Shown here piece after piece: positions 1-11,122 of a stretch of DNA of 34,293 nt. Positions within the stretch are counted from its first letter, which is position 1. Every line of letters begins with the position of its first letter. The notes beneath the pieces are model-generated. The model had not been told where the DNA came from, searched no databases, and saw nothing but the letters and a program-made list of their open reading frames with translations. The DNA is from Ciborinia camelliae (taxonomy: Eukaryota; Ascomycota; Leotiomycetes; Helotiales; Sclerotiniaceae), in NCBI GenBank assembly GCA_025890175.1, contig JANPYM010000023.1:121895-156187 (forward strand), given 5' to 3'. A program made the position numbers and the translations under genes.

Positions 1-2970
1 TGCTATTTTTTTTAATAAAACTTAATTTTTAAATATACATTTATTATATAAATAAAAGCAATATTTAATATTTTTATTAATAAAAAAAAAGTTTAATCAT
101 TATAAATTAATATTTATATAAATATATTTCTAAAAATTCGTTTTTAATTAAATAAATTATTTTCAAATTATATATTTTTGTATTATAAAATTTTGTTTAA
201 ATTATTATTAAATTTTTTTATTATTAAATTTTATATTAATATTATTATTTATAAATTTAAAAATAAATATATCAATTTTTTTTAACAAAATTAATAAAAA
301 TTCAAAGATTTTTTGTATCTTTTATTAAAAACAATAATAATATTTTATATATTAATATTAAACCCTATAAAAATATTTGATTTATATATAAATGTATATT
401 TTAATAATATATATTTTTTTTATTATTATATATTTAAATAAAGATTCTTTATTTAATTTTAATTATTTATTAAAATTTATAATATTAGCTTTTAAATATA
501 TATATAAATCCTAAATTTTATAATATAAAAATTTATTAATAATAATATATTGTTTATATATGCTAGATATTATTTTATTTATTTGTATATCGAATTATTT
601 TTTTTTATATTAAATATAAATTTTTATTATATATTTGTTTAATTATTAATAAAATTTTTTAATTTTTTTTTAATATTTTGATTTAATAAATTATTTTATA
701 TCGATATAAATTTCGTAATTATCAAATAATAATATTATTTTATTATATTATTTAAAAAATTGATATATAAAACGTTTAAATATTCAATTTCTTTTAAATC
801 TTTTAATAATTAAATAATTTTTATAAAAATTATTATTATTTATTATATTATTAATATAAATTTAAAATAAATTTAAAATTATAAGTTTTTTAATTTTAGA
901 TTTTCGTTTTTTAAAAATTAAATTTTAATTTATGTTTTTTTATTTTCTTTTTTTTTTTGTTAATATAATATTCGATATAATATTTAAATTTCGATTTATT
1001 TATTATTATATTTAATATAATAAATAATATAAATTATTTAAATCTAAAAACGAAAAAGATATTAAAATTAATAAAAAAAATAAATTATTAAATTTTAAAT
1101 TATTAATTTTTTAATATAATAATAATTAAAAAAAAAATAATAAATAATAATTATAATTTAATAATAAATATTATTTTTTATTTAAAAATCTTTATTATTT
1201 TTAAAAGTTCTAAAAAGATAATATTAATATACAAACAATTGATTAAACAAAATATATATTCTTTTACATATTTTATTATTTTTGTTAAAATTAAAAAATT
1301 AAAAAAAAGTTATTATATAAAAATCAAATTTATTTTTAAAAATCCTAAAATAATAATATTAATATATAAATGACAAATTAAATAAAATATATATTTTATT
1401 GTTTTTATTAAAATTAATATTAAAATAATAATAAAAAATTAAAATCGAAAAATCTTTATTATTTTTAAAAATTTCGAAAAGATAATATTGATATTCAAAT
1501 AATAGATTGAAATAATAATAATATAATAAATTATTTATTTTTAAATATTTTAATATATTATATATTATCTAATATTATTTGAAAAAATTAAAAAATTAAA
1601 AATTATTTTGATTTAAATTGATTATTAAAATTTAAATTATTTTTTGTAGATTTATATAAAATATATATAATAAAAAATTTTCTATTTTTTTTTTAAAAAT
1701 AATTAAAAAAAAAAGATTTTTTAATTTTGTATTTATGATAATAACAAATTTTTGAAAAAAAATCCATTTTAGTTTAAAAAAAATATTATTTTGTTAAAAA
1801 TCAAAATATTTTAATTAATTTTTTAATATTAAAATCAAAATCTTCATTTTCAATTATTAGTATATATCATCTTATTTAAAAATAAAAATATTTAATATTT
1901 TTATTATATTTAAATTATATATATTATTTTAAAAATTATTTTCTTATTTAATTATTATATTTAATTAAAACAATTAATTATCTTTTATTTTTTATATTTT
2001 TTATAATATTTGTAAATAAAAGAAAATAAAAAAAAGATAGATTTGAGGAAAGGGGTAGATTTAATAATTTAATAAAAAAAAAAAATTAAATTTAATAAAA
2101 GAAAATAGATTTGATAATTTAATAAAAAAAAAGGGATAGATTTAGTGAAAAAGGGTAGGATTGATAATTTAATAAAAGGGAGTAAATTCGAAAAAGGGGA
2201 ATAGATTCGAAAAAGGGGATAGGTTCAAGGGAGGGAATAAATTTAGTAATTTAATAAAAGGGAATAAATTCGAAAAAGGGAATAAGTTTAATGGAAAAGA
2301 ATAAATTTGATGGTTTAGTAAAAAAAAATAAATTCGAAAAAAGGGATAAATTTAATGAAAAGGAATAGATTTGATAGTTTAATAAAAAAAAATAAATTCG
2401 AAAAAAAAAATAAATTTAATGGAAAAGGATAGATTTGATAGTTTGGTTAAAAAAAAGATTATATTCGGTTAAATAAATAAATAAATAAATAAATTCAACT
2501 ATATCGATTAAATATGGCTATTTCGATTAAATTGAAATTCGATTATATTCGATTAGATATAGCTAAACAAATAAATATATATTAATTATTTTGATTTTAA
2601 TTTAATATTAATATCAATTAATAATTTTAAAACCAATTTTTATTAAATTAATATTATTGAATAACGTATATTACAATATATATATTTACCTTTTTTCATT
2701 TAATTTATATATTATTATAAAATTATATACAAATTTAAAATTATTAAAATTAAGATTACTAAATACGATTAGGATTTAATTAACAAAAATACAATTAAAA
2801 TTCGATTAATAAATTAATTAAAAGATACAAAGTATAATTATAATTATTTAAAAGCAATCTTTAAAAATAATACATCTTCAAAAAATGGCCTCCCTTATAA
2901 ATATCTACTATTATATAATACAATAACAAAACATAATACTTTAAAATTGAACTTGATTCTGCGAATCCAT
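1..2970 (-). mobile_element. Decayed transposon-like element, copy A (truncated by window edge)
   Basis: Read on the minus strand, this stretch aligns base by base with 20768-23791 on the plus strand. Position 2970 matches 20768 and position 1 matches about 23791. Anchors include atggattcgcagaatcaag at the start, the block around 1801-1900 against 21715-21815, 541-790 against 23010-23250, and the last 100 bases. Differences are mostly C/T and G/A transitions plus small indels. The far end lies outside the window. No open frame survives; TAA and TAG stops are dense. No terminal repeat or recognisable transposase or reverse transcriptase motif could be assigned, so the class is unknown. It is a repeat relic by direct comparison; its being a transposon is inference. 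Confidence 0.75.
2036..2460. repeat. Purine-rich degenerate tandem repeat inside copy A
   Basis: The plus strand is almost pure A/G/T with runs such as gaaaaaggggaatagattcg and repeats of a unit near 18-20 bases (gaaaaagggaataaattc). The corresponding place in copy B (about 21478-21600) is a shorter T-rich array of ttttttttattaaatcta. The array is therefore several times longer here and keeps its GG and GGG runs, whereas B has lost nearly all of them. Confidence 0.7.
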
Positions 2971-3705
2971 TAATATTAATTTTATAATATTTTGAAAAAA
3001 GATAATTTATTTTATTATTATTAATATTATAAAATATTTTTTAAATAAATAATATTATAAAATAATTTAATTTAATTATAAATATATTTTTTATTTTTTT
3101 TGTTATATAAAATTTATATTTTAAAATAATATTTAGAATAAGCAAAACCTTTTATTTTTATAAATAATTTAAAATAATTTATAATATTTTTAAAAAAAAT
3201 AATTTTTATTATTATTATTAATATTTTAAAATATTCTTTTTAATATATAATATTATAAAGAATTTTGAAATAAATAATATATTTTATTAATATAAATAAT
3301 ATTTTTTAAAAGAATATTATTTTTTATATTTAATAATATTTTTTTATATTATTAATATTTATAATACTTTTAATTATATAAATAATTTTTTTAATATTAT
3401 TAAAATTTTAAAATATTTTTATTATTATTATTTAAAATATATATAATTTTTTTATAATATATATATTTTCTTTAATCTAAATAATATTTTAAAATAATAT
3501 TTATAATTAATAATATTATAATATATATTTAATATAAATATATTAATATAAATAATTTAAAATATTTTTTAAATAAATAATATACTTTGTTAATATAAAT
3601 AATATTTTTATTATCGTTTAATATTTTTTATTTTTATAAATAATTTAAAATATTTTATAATATCAAAATCAATTTTATAATATTTTAAAAAAAAAAATTT
3701 ATTTT
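2971..3705. repeat. AT satellite S, copy block 1
   Basis: The block is built from recurring phrases: attaatattttaaaatattt, aataaataatatt, aatttaaaataatttataat and attttataatatttt followed by an A run. The same phrases recur at 16786-16925, 18966-20112 and 20276-20400. Here the block separates two outward-pointing copies of the element start (A to the left, C to the right). No coding potential is seen. Confidence 0.65.
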
Positions 3706-3905
3706 ATGGATTCGAAGAATCAAGTTCAATTTCAAAGTACCATGTATTATATCATAATTATGTAATACATATACTATGATGGAGGCCATTTTTTGAAGAT
3801 ATATCATCTTTAAAGGTCGCTTTTAAATGGTTATAATTATTAATCCGTATTTTTTAACTGGTTTGTTAAAGATTTCAATCGAACCAAAGATCCCAATTGT
3901 ATGTT
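3706..3905 (+). mobile_element. Start of the repeated element, copy C (fragment)
   Basis: This begins with atggattcgaagaatcaag and follows copies A and B for about 200 bases before turning into the minisatellite at 3906. It is the least decayed of the copies. It keeps ggaggcc at 3781-3787 and aaggtcgcttttaaatgg, where B reads A/T. That makes it useful for seeing the direction of mutation. It is inverted relative to copy A. Confidence 0.75.
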
Positions 3906-4390
3906 TATTTAACCTACTAGCTTACCTAATCTACCTAGCTTACCTAACCTATCTAGCTTACTTAACCTATTTAGCTTACCTAACCTACCTAACTTACCTA
4001 ACCTACCTAGCTTACCTAACCTACCTAGCTTATCTAATCTACCTAGCTTACCTAACCTACCTAGCTTACTTAACCTACCTAACTTACCTAACCTACCTAG
4101 CTTATCTAACCTATCTAGCTTATCTAACCTACTTAGCTTACCTAACCTACCTAGCTTACTTAACCTACCTAGTTTACCTAATTTATTTAATTTACTTAAC
4201 CTATCTAGCTTACTTAACCTACCTAGTTTATTTAATCTACTTAATTTATTTAACCTATCTAACTTATCTAATCTATCTAGCTTATCTAATCTACCTAACT
4301 TACCTAATCTATCTAGCTTATCTAATCTACCTAGCTTATTTAGTCTATCTAGCTTATCTAACCAAACCTAGCTGAACCTAGCCGAATCTA
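3906..4390. repeat. 9-bp C-rich minisatellite (tacctagct / tacctaacc)
   Basis: There are about 52 copies of a 9-base unit with two alternating main forms, tacctagct and tacctaacc. Variants differ by C/T (tatctagct, tatttaatt). The plus strand has almost no G apart from the gct variant. Because 9 is a multiple of 3, the array stays open in one frame and gives a Tyr-Leu-Ala/Thr repeat from 3827 to 4375. I treat that frame as a by-product of the repeat. C-to-T variants become more common toward the right half. Confidence 0.9.
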
Positions 4391-5629
4391 TTTATTTATC
4401 TAAAAATAAAAAAAAGATTATAAAAACTATTATATATCGAATAAATAACTATCAAAGATAAACAATTTTATTATTGCATTACAAAAATATAAAATATTCT
4501 AAATTAAAATTTGAAATAATTATTCTATTATATAAATCCTATCAAATAAAATCAAAACCCATTCAATAAATCTATACCCTAACAATAACCAAATTTTTTT
4601 TTTTCCCAAAATATTAATAAACCAAAAAAATTTTTAATATTTTTTAATACAAATTTATATTTTAAATTAAATATATATATTAAAATAAATATAAAAAAAA
4701 TTGAATATACAATCTATATTAATTTATTATTAATATTAAAACAATTATTAAATTTATTATATTATAAATCCAAATATAATTTATAAATCTATTATAATAT
4801 ATATTGGATTATATATATAAATCTACAATATTTTATATTTAATTAAAATTTCGAATATAATGAAATATAAATAAATTATAAATATTAAATTAAATATTTT
4901 TTTTTAATAAAAAATATATTTATTTAATGTTTTTATTAAATATCGTTAATTTAATAATAATTAAAATAATTAATAAAAAAAAGTTAATTTAATTAAAATG
5001 GTTAATAAAAAATAATTGAATTTTGTTTATATTATTATAATTTGTTAATAATATAATTAAAATATTATTTATTATTAATTAATAATATTTATTGTTAATA
5101 ATATTTATATATTATTATCATATTCTATTTTATTATTTATTATTTATATATTTCAAATTTTCAATATATTCAAACTATATTATTTATATTATTTGTTTTT
5201 CAAATATATTTGTTTTTGTTTTATTTTTTTTTCAATCAATTTTTAATAAATATATAATATTATATTTAATAAATATTTAATATTTAAATTAAATCTTATT
5301 TGAAATATTAAAATAAATAAAATATATTTTCAAAATATATTATAATAAAATTTTAATAAATAATTGTAATAATATAGTTGTAATAATATAATCATAATAA
5401 TATAATTGTAATAATATAATTATGATAATATTATATATAATTAATTAATTAAATTATAATAAAATAAAATATAAAACCAAAATGAAATTTATTTTTTTGA
5501 ATATTATTTTATTATCAAATCTCCAATTTCACTTTTTTCCAAATTATAAACTTTTTTATAATTTACTTTTTTTTATCTTACTGCTTTTATTACTTACAAA
5601 AAATCTTTTATCATTTTAAAACGAGCTTT
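4391..5629. other. AT-rich sequence without recognisable gene
   Basis: The plus strand carries more C than G between about 4390 and 4620, as if the C-rich array continued in decayed form. The rest is A/T with poly-T and poly-A runs. A 14-bp array lies at 5364-5433. A 45-codon hydrophobic frame at 5482-5619 is too weak to call a gene. Confidence 0.6.
5364..5433. repeat. 14-bp tandem repeat, 5 copies
   Basis: Five adjacent copies of ttgtaataatataa, with variants tcataataatataa and ttatgataatatta, start at 5364, 5378, 5392, 5406 and 5420. Confidence 0.85.
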
Positions 5630-5734
5630 GCCTCCGGCCCCTCGGTGCCGGGAAAAACGATTCGCCTCGCTGCGCTCGTCGAATCATTTTTCAGGGCACC
5701 TTAGGACCTACTGCGCAGCTCGTCTGCCGGAGGC
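5630..5734. mobile_element. GC-rich foldback island (MITE-like or GC cluster)
   Basis: This is a sharp GC-rich island of about 105 bp in AT DNA. Its ends are perfect inverted 9-mers, gcctccggc (5630-5638) and gccggaggc (5726-5734). A second inverted pair, 5644-5664 with 5680-5700, matches at 18 of 21 positions and encloses a loop around cctcgctgcgctcgt. ctgcgcag at 5711-5718 is itself palindromic. No coding frame or clear target duplication is seen. It resembles short non-autonomous foldback elements and also GC clusters. The structure is seen directly; mobility is inference. Confidence 0.6.
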
Positions 5735-6045
5735 TATCAGATACCTAATCTTGTAATATTGAAGCTATTCGCAAAATTCCTTTTTTTTTAAAATAAAATA
5801 ATTAATAAAATAATTAACAAAATAATTAATAAAATAATTATTAATAATAAATTTCTTTTTATTTATAAAAATTATAAAAATAATTAAATTTTTTAAAAAT
5901 ATAATATAATATTTAATTTTATTATATTTAAAATATTAAATTTTTTAATTCTTTTTTAAAATTTGATTAATTATTAATTATTATTTCTAAAATTTATATA
6001 TTTTATCTATTTTCTTTAATTTTTTTAATTCTTTTTTAATTATTT
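5735..6045. other. AT-rich spacer with a 12-bp array
   Basis: A short normal-composition tail (tatcagatacctaatcttg) leads into AT DNA. Four copies of aaaataattaat lie at 5795-5842. Nothing else is recognisable. Confidence 0.6.
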
Positions 6046-6210
6046 AATTTATTTTAATTTTTTTAATTTTTTTAATTTTTTTAATTCGTTTAATTCTTTT
6101 AATTCTTTTAATTCTTTTAATTCTTTTAATTCTTTTAATTCTTTTAATTCTTTTAATTCTTTTAATTCTTTTAATTCTTTTAATTCTTTTAATTCTTTTA
6201 ATTCTTTTTT
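6046..6210. repeat. 9-bp minisatellite ttttaattc
   Basis: Degenerate T-rich copies begin near 6046. About 13 regular copies of ttttaattc run from about 6090 to 6207. The next array begins within about 20 bases. Confidence 0.9.
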
Positions 6211-6226
6211 AATTTTTATTTTTTTA

Positions 6227-7039
6227 TTTTATTTATTTTATTTATTTTATTTATTTTATTTATTTTATTTATTTTATTTATTTTATTTATTTTATTTATT
6301 TTATTTATTTTATTTATTTTATTTATTTTATTTATTTTATTTATTTTATTTATTTTATTTATTTTATTTATTTTATTTATTTTATTTATTTTATTTATTT
6401 TATTTATTTTATTTATTTTATTTATTTTATTTATTTTATTTATTTTATTTATTTTATTTATTTTATTTATTTTTTATTTATTTTATTTATTTTATTTATT
6501 TTATTTATTTTATTTATTTTATTTATTTTATTTATTTTATTTATTTTATTTATTTTATTTATTTTATTTATTTTATTTATTTTATTTATTTTATTTATTT
6601 TATTTATTTTATTTATTTTATTTATTTTATTTATTTTATTTATTTTATTTATTTTATTTATTTTATTTATTTTATTTATTTTATTTATTTTATTTATTTT
6701 ATTTATTTTATTTATTTTATTTATTTTATTTATTTTATTTATTTTATTTATTTTATTTATTTTATTTATTTTATTTATTTTATTTATTTTATTTATTTTA
6801 TTTATTTTATTTATTTTATTTATTTTATTTATTTTATTTATTTTATTTATTTTATTTATTTTATTTATTTTATTTATTTTATTTATTTTATTTATTTTAT
6901 TTATTTTATTTATTTTATTTATTTTATTTATTTTATTTATTTTATTTATTTTATTTATTTTATTTATTTTATTTATTTTATTTATTTTATTTATTTTATT
7001 TATTTTATTTATTTTATTTATTTTATTTATTTTATTTAT
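6227..7039. repeat. 9-bp minisatellite ttttattta, about 90 copies
   Basis: The array is nearly perfect over 813 bp. The only irregularity I see is a short T-run expansion at about 6470, which shifts the phase. On the minus strand it stays open as an Ile-Asn-Lys repeat (6467-7153), which is a consequence of the 9-base period. Such uniformity in a mutated region points to recent expansion or continuing homogenisation. Confidence 0.97.
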
Positions 7040-7140
7040 CGTAGGTTCGTAGGTTCGTAGGTTCGTAGGTTCGTAGGTTCGTAGGTTCGTAGGTTCGTAG
7101 GTTCGTAGGTTCGTAGGTTCGTAGGTTCGTAGGTTCGTAG
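7040..7140. repeat. 8-bp minisatellite ttcgtagg
   Basis: About 12.6 identical copies of the 8-base unit directly follow the ttttattta array. Every unit keeps its CpG and its GG, in contrast to the surrounding DNA. Confidence 0.97.
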
Positions 7141-7145
7141 ATCGT

Positions 7146-7311
7146 AAAATCACTTATAGCTTTCGAACCACATATCGTACAATTAATTTAATTAGATCGT
7201 CAGATAGATTCGAAGATTTCTTTCAATATTTTATATTTCGATTCTATTTTATTTATTGTTGAAAGAAGTGTATTAATTTCAAAGAACTTTCAAAGAGCTA
7301 CACGTGATTTT
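7146..7311. mobile_element. Possible small foldback element in a moderate-GC patch
   Basis: 7146-7161 (aaaatcacttatagct) and 7296-7311 (agctacacgtgatttt) form an inverted pair matching at 13 of 16 positions, 166 bp end to end. The patch from 7141 to about 7365 has clearly higher GC than its surroundings and looks unmutated. No target duplication is evident, so the ends are uncertain. The motif aaatcacgtg in the right arm (read inverted) also occurs at the left end of the MITE-like element at 31563. Confidence 0.4.
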
Positions 7312-10300
7312 TCAAAATAGTGTTCCAATATCGTGCACGATCCACTGCGTCATAAGAGTGTTTTATAATATAATATGTTAGATTTATTATTTATATTTCA
7401 ATTATATACTTTTGTATATTTTTTTTTTATATACTTTTATATATTTTTATATATTTTTATATACTTTTATATTATTCAGATTTTTCTTTTAACTTTTTTT
7501 ATTATTTAATATAAAATCATTTTATATTATTTTTTTTATATTTCGTTTTAATAAAATAGATACAACTTTTTTTCTCGAAAATATATTAATACTATTACAA
7601 AAAATTATTAAAAAATAAAATTTATATATTTAAAAAATTATAAAAACAAAAATTTATTTATTAAAAAATAAATAAACAAAAAACACTTATCTAAAATAAA
7701 AAATTTTTTAAATTTATTAATTAATTAAATATATTCTTATTTTATTTTATTTTAATTATTTTATTTTATTATTCTTTTATTTTTTATATTAAAATTATAT
7801 TATTTATTATAAATAATATTTGTAATATTACCTAATAATAATATTCAGAATATATTTCAATTATATATTTTATATCTAATTAAAATTTTCGTTAATATAA
7901 AAAATATTAATAATATATTTATATTATTTAAAAATTATTTATAAAATATAATACTAAATAAAAAAAAAAAAAATTAAAAATAATAATATATTATAAATAT
8001 TAATAATTAATTTAATTTGAAATTATTTATTTTTATATTTAATTTAAATATAAAAATAAATGATTTCAAATAAAATATTAAAAATCTATATTTATTTTTT
8101 AAGTTTTTAATTCTCTTATCAAAATCGAAAATCCGCAATATAAACTAATATTTAATAATTCCATATTTAAAAAATTCCCTTTAAATTTTTTAAATCCTGA
8201 TTTTATAAATAATATATCATTATATCTATAAATCTATTAAATACTAATATATTTTTAATAATATCAATTTTTATTCTATTTTATTTATTTTTTATTAAAC
8301 TTTATAATCAATCAATATTTAAATTATTTACAAATATTATTAATTAATCTAAATCGTTTTTCTTTTTAATTAAAAACTTAATTTAAAAAAAATTATATTA
8401 TTTTATAAAATAATGATTAAGTTTTATAATTAAAAAATAAATATTTATAATTTCAACAATAATAATGTTAATTTTATAATATAATAAATAAATATTTTAT
8501 AATATTTTTTATATATAAAAAAAATATATTAATTCAATATATATTAAATATATAAATAATTCAAAAACGAAAAAGTATAAATACTAATTATTACAAAATC
8601 TATAATATATTCAAAATGTTTATTAATATTATTTATAATATATATTTATTACTTGAATTTGGTTTTATAACAAAGTTTATTATATTACTATATTTTTATT
8701 ACAATTTCTATATTATTATTATTAATTGTTTAATATATCAATTATAATTTAATTATTAAATAAAAATAAATAAAAATTATAAAAAAATAAATATTTGTTT
8801 ATTTTCAAAATTTTTTAAATAATAAAATATATATAATAAAAAATTAAATAAATATAACGATATTATTAATTTTTAAACATTATACCTATTTGTTTATATA
8901 AATTTACAATTTTCGAATATAATAATCAAAAAAAATATTAATAAATATAAATTAATTTAGATTTTATTATATTATTTATAAATATATTTTATTTATTTTT
9001 TATTTTATTAATATAATTAAACAATAAATATTAATTATATAAAATAATAAACTTTCCGGTCGATTTCCGATCTTATTCGTTTTTTCCAATCGAAAATAAA
9101 AAATATATCATTATACTTTATCATTTTATTATCTCTAATTAAAATAATTTAAATCTCAAAATTGTATTATACTTTATCAATAATAATAAAATTATTTATT
9201 ATAATTGAATCCAAAAAATTAATAATAAATTATATTCAAAAATCGAAGTATATTTTAAAATGAATATTCGTATTATAAAAATTCGAATTAAAAAAATATA
9301 TCAAACAATAATTAATATTTAAAAATAATATAATATTACTATATAAAATTTAATAAATTTATTATAATAAGTTAATAAGATTTTTAATAAAAATAAAGGA
9401 TATAATATAAATTTAAATAATGATTTTATAAATATTAAATATTACAAATTATTATATATTTCAATCTTTTTATTATTTTTTAAATATTAAAAATTATAAA
9501 TAAAGAAAAATACAAATATATAAATATTAATATAATAATATATTTATATATATTTTATAAATAAATTATAAAATATAAAGTAATAAATAAATAATATATT
9601 TAATATTAAATAATTAAAAATAATCAATAAACAATTTTTTATAAAAAAATTTAAAATTATAATTATAAAAATTTAATATTCCAATTATAATTTAATAAGG
9701 TATTATTTTTTAATATATTTTTAAATTTAAATTTAAATTATTATTTATTAAATTTTAATATAAAATTATAAAATTTTATATTAATTAATATAATATATAA
9801 ATATTATATAAACAAAATTTTTAATTTAAATATATATTAATTTTTTTATAGATTTATTATTTATAATTTTGTAATAAAATTTTATTTTAAAAAAATCTTT
9901 ATTTTTATGATTAAAATAAATATTTTATATTTTCTAAAAAACATTTTATAAATAAAAACAAAATTAAATTAAAAAATTGCTTTATATTTAAATATTTTGA
10001 TTATAATAAAATTATTTTAATTAAAAATAATATATTTGTTTAATATTAAATTTATTTAATTAATATATTAAAATCATTAAATTATATTAACCCCTAAATT
10101 AATAATATTTAATATTTAATAATCTCTTTTAAAAACCTTTTTAATGTTTACCAAAAATATATTTAAAATATTCAAGTTTTTATATATAATAAATAATTTA
10201 AAAATTTTGAATATTTATATTAATAAAAGTTTTTATAAAACAATTATTTTTTAATATATTTTATTATTTTTATATTTTAAAAAATTATTTTTGTTATTTT

Positions 10301-10739
10301 TAATATTAATTTCGAATATTAAAAGTTTTATAAATATAATAAAATATTGTTTAACAAAAATAAAAAAAGTTTATATAATTTCTAAATATATATTTTTAAA
10401 AGTTTTATAATAATATAAAAAAATAATAATATATAAATTTTTTTTAAATATAAAAACTTTTTTTACAATACAATTATTAAAAAAACAAACTTAATTTTTA
10501 AATATTTTAAATAATATTAATATAAATATACAAATATATAAAATAATATTTTAAAAAATAAAATTTTAAAAAATATTAAAAAACCTTATTTATATTTGAA
10601 TTTATTAAAAAAAATGTTACAATTAAATATTGTTCCAAAAAATATTATTTATATAATTAAATAAACTTTTTGGTATATATTTGGTTTTAATAATTATAAT
10701 ATAAACTTTTTGATTTTTTTATTATTAATTAAAATTAAA
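7312..10739. other. AT-rich decayed DNA, no gene recognised
   Basis: 7312-7365 continues the moderate-GC patch (tcgtgcacgatccactgcgtc). A short array of 10-bp units (atatttttat / atacttttat) lies at 7421-7470. A small patch with tccggtcgatttccgatc is at 9055-9072. The remainder is A/T with frequent stops in all frames. I see no long repeat of other parts of the window here. Confidence 0.6.
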
Positions 10740-11122
10740 ATTGATTTAATAATATTATTAAATTAATTTGTAAAATTATTATTAATCTATATATTGGATT
10801 TGTTATTTTTAATCTTTATTATTAAAATAATAAATAATATTAAATTTTTAAATAATAAATTTTTAAATAGAGTAATAGATTTTATAACAAATTTTGTAGT
10901 AAATTTTGATTTATTAATTTTATAAAATTTTTTATATAATATAATAATAGATTTAATTAATTTTATAAATATTATATAATTATATATAATAATCTTAAAT
11001 ATTTTGAATTGATTTATAATAGTAATTATTAATATTATAATAATCGAAATTATTTTGATAAAAATAAAAAAAATATATATAATTATTTTTATAATATTTA
11101 AATTCAATATTTTTATTTTAAA
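10740..11122 (-). pseudogene. Stop-poor coding relic of unknown protein
   Basis: On the minus strand, 11122 to 10790 is free of stops for about 111 codons. A TAG at 10787-10789 is followed by further open codons to about 10766. At this base composition, stops are expected about every nine codons, so a run this long is unlikely by chance. There is no ATG start; the frame is bounded upstream by TGA and then TAA, codons that RIP makes from CGA and CAA. The predicted peptide is dominated by Ile, Lys, Asn, Phe and Leu, as expected for heavily deaminated codons. It is hydrophobic at the N side and Ser/Thr/Lys-richer in the middle. No family motif is recognisable. It is probably a piece of a mobile-element or host gene destroyed by mutation; the family cannot be given. 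Confidence 0.35.

Noticed and set aside
3827..4375. 182-codon open frame of Tyr-Leu-Ala/Thr repeats
   Set aside because: It is produced by the 9-bp minisatellite, whose unit length is a multiple of three. Only the first 27 or so codons lie outside the array and they belong to the decayed element copy C.
5092..5280. 62-codon hydrophobic open frame
   Set aside because: Composition is Ile/Phe/Tyr only and the length is within chance expectation at this AT content. No family feature is present.
5482..5619. 45-codon ATG-initiated hydrophobic frame next to the GC island
   Set aside because: It could look like a signal-anchor peptide, but T-rich DNA gives such peptides by chance and nothing else supports a gene.
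7040..7140. tRNA T-arm-like ggttcg words
   Set aside because: They belong to the ttcgtagg tandem array, and no cloverleaf can be built around them.
6467..7153. 228-codon minus-strand open frame of Ile-Asn-Lys repeats
   Set aside because: It is a by-product of the ttttattta and ttcgtagg arrays. There is no non-repeat domain.
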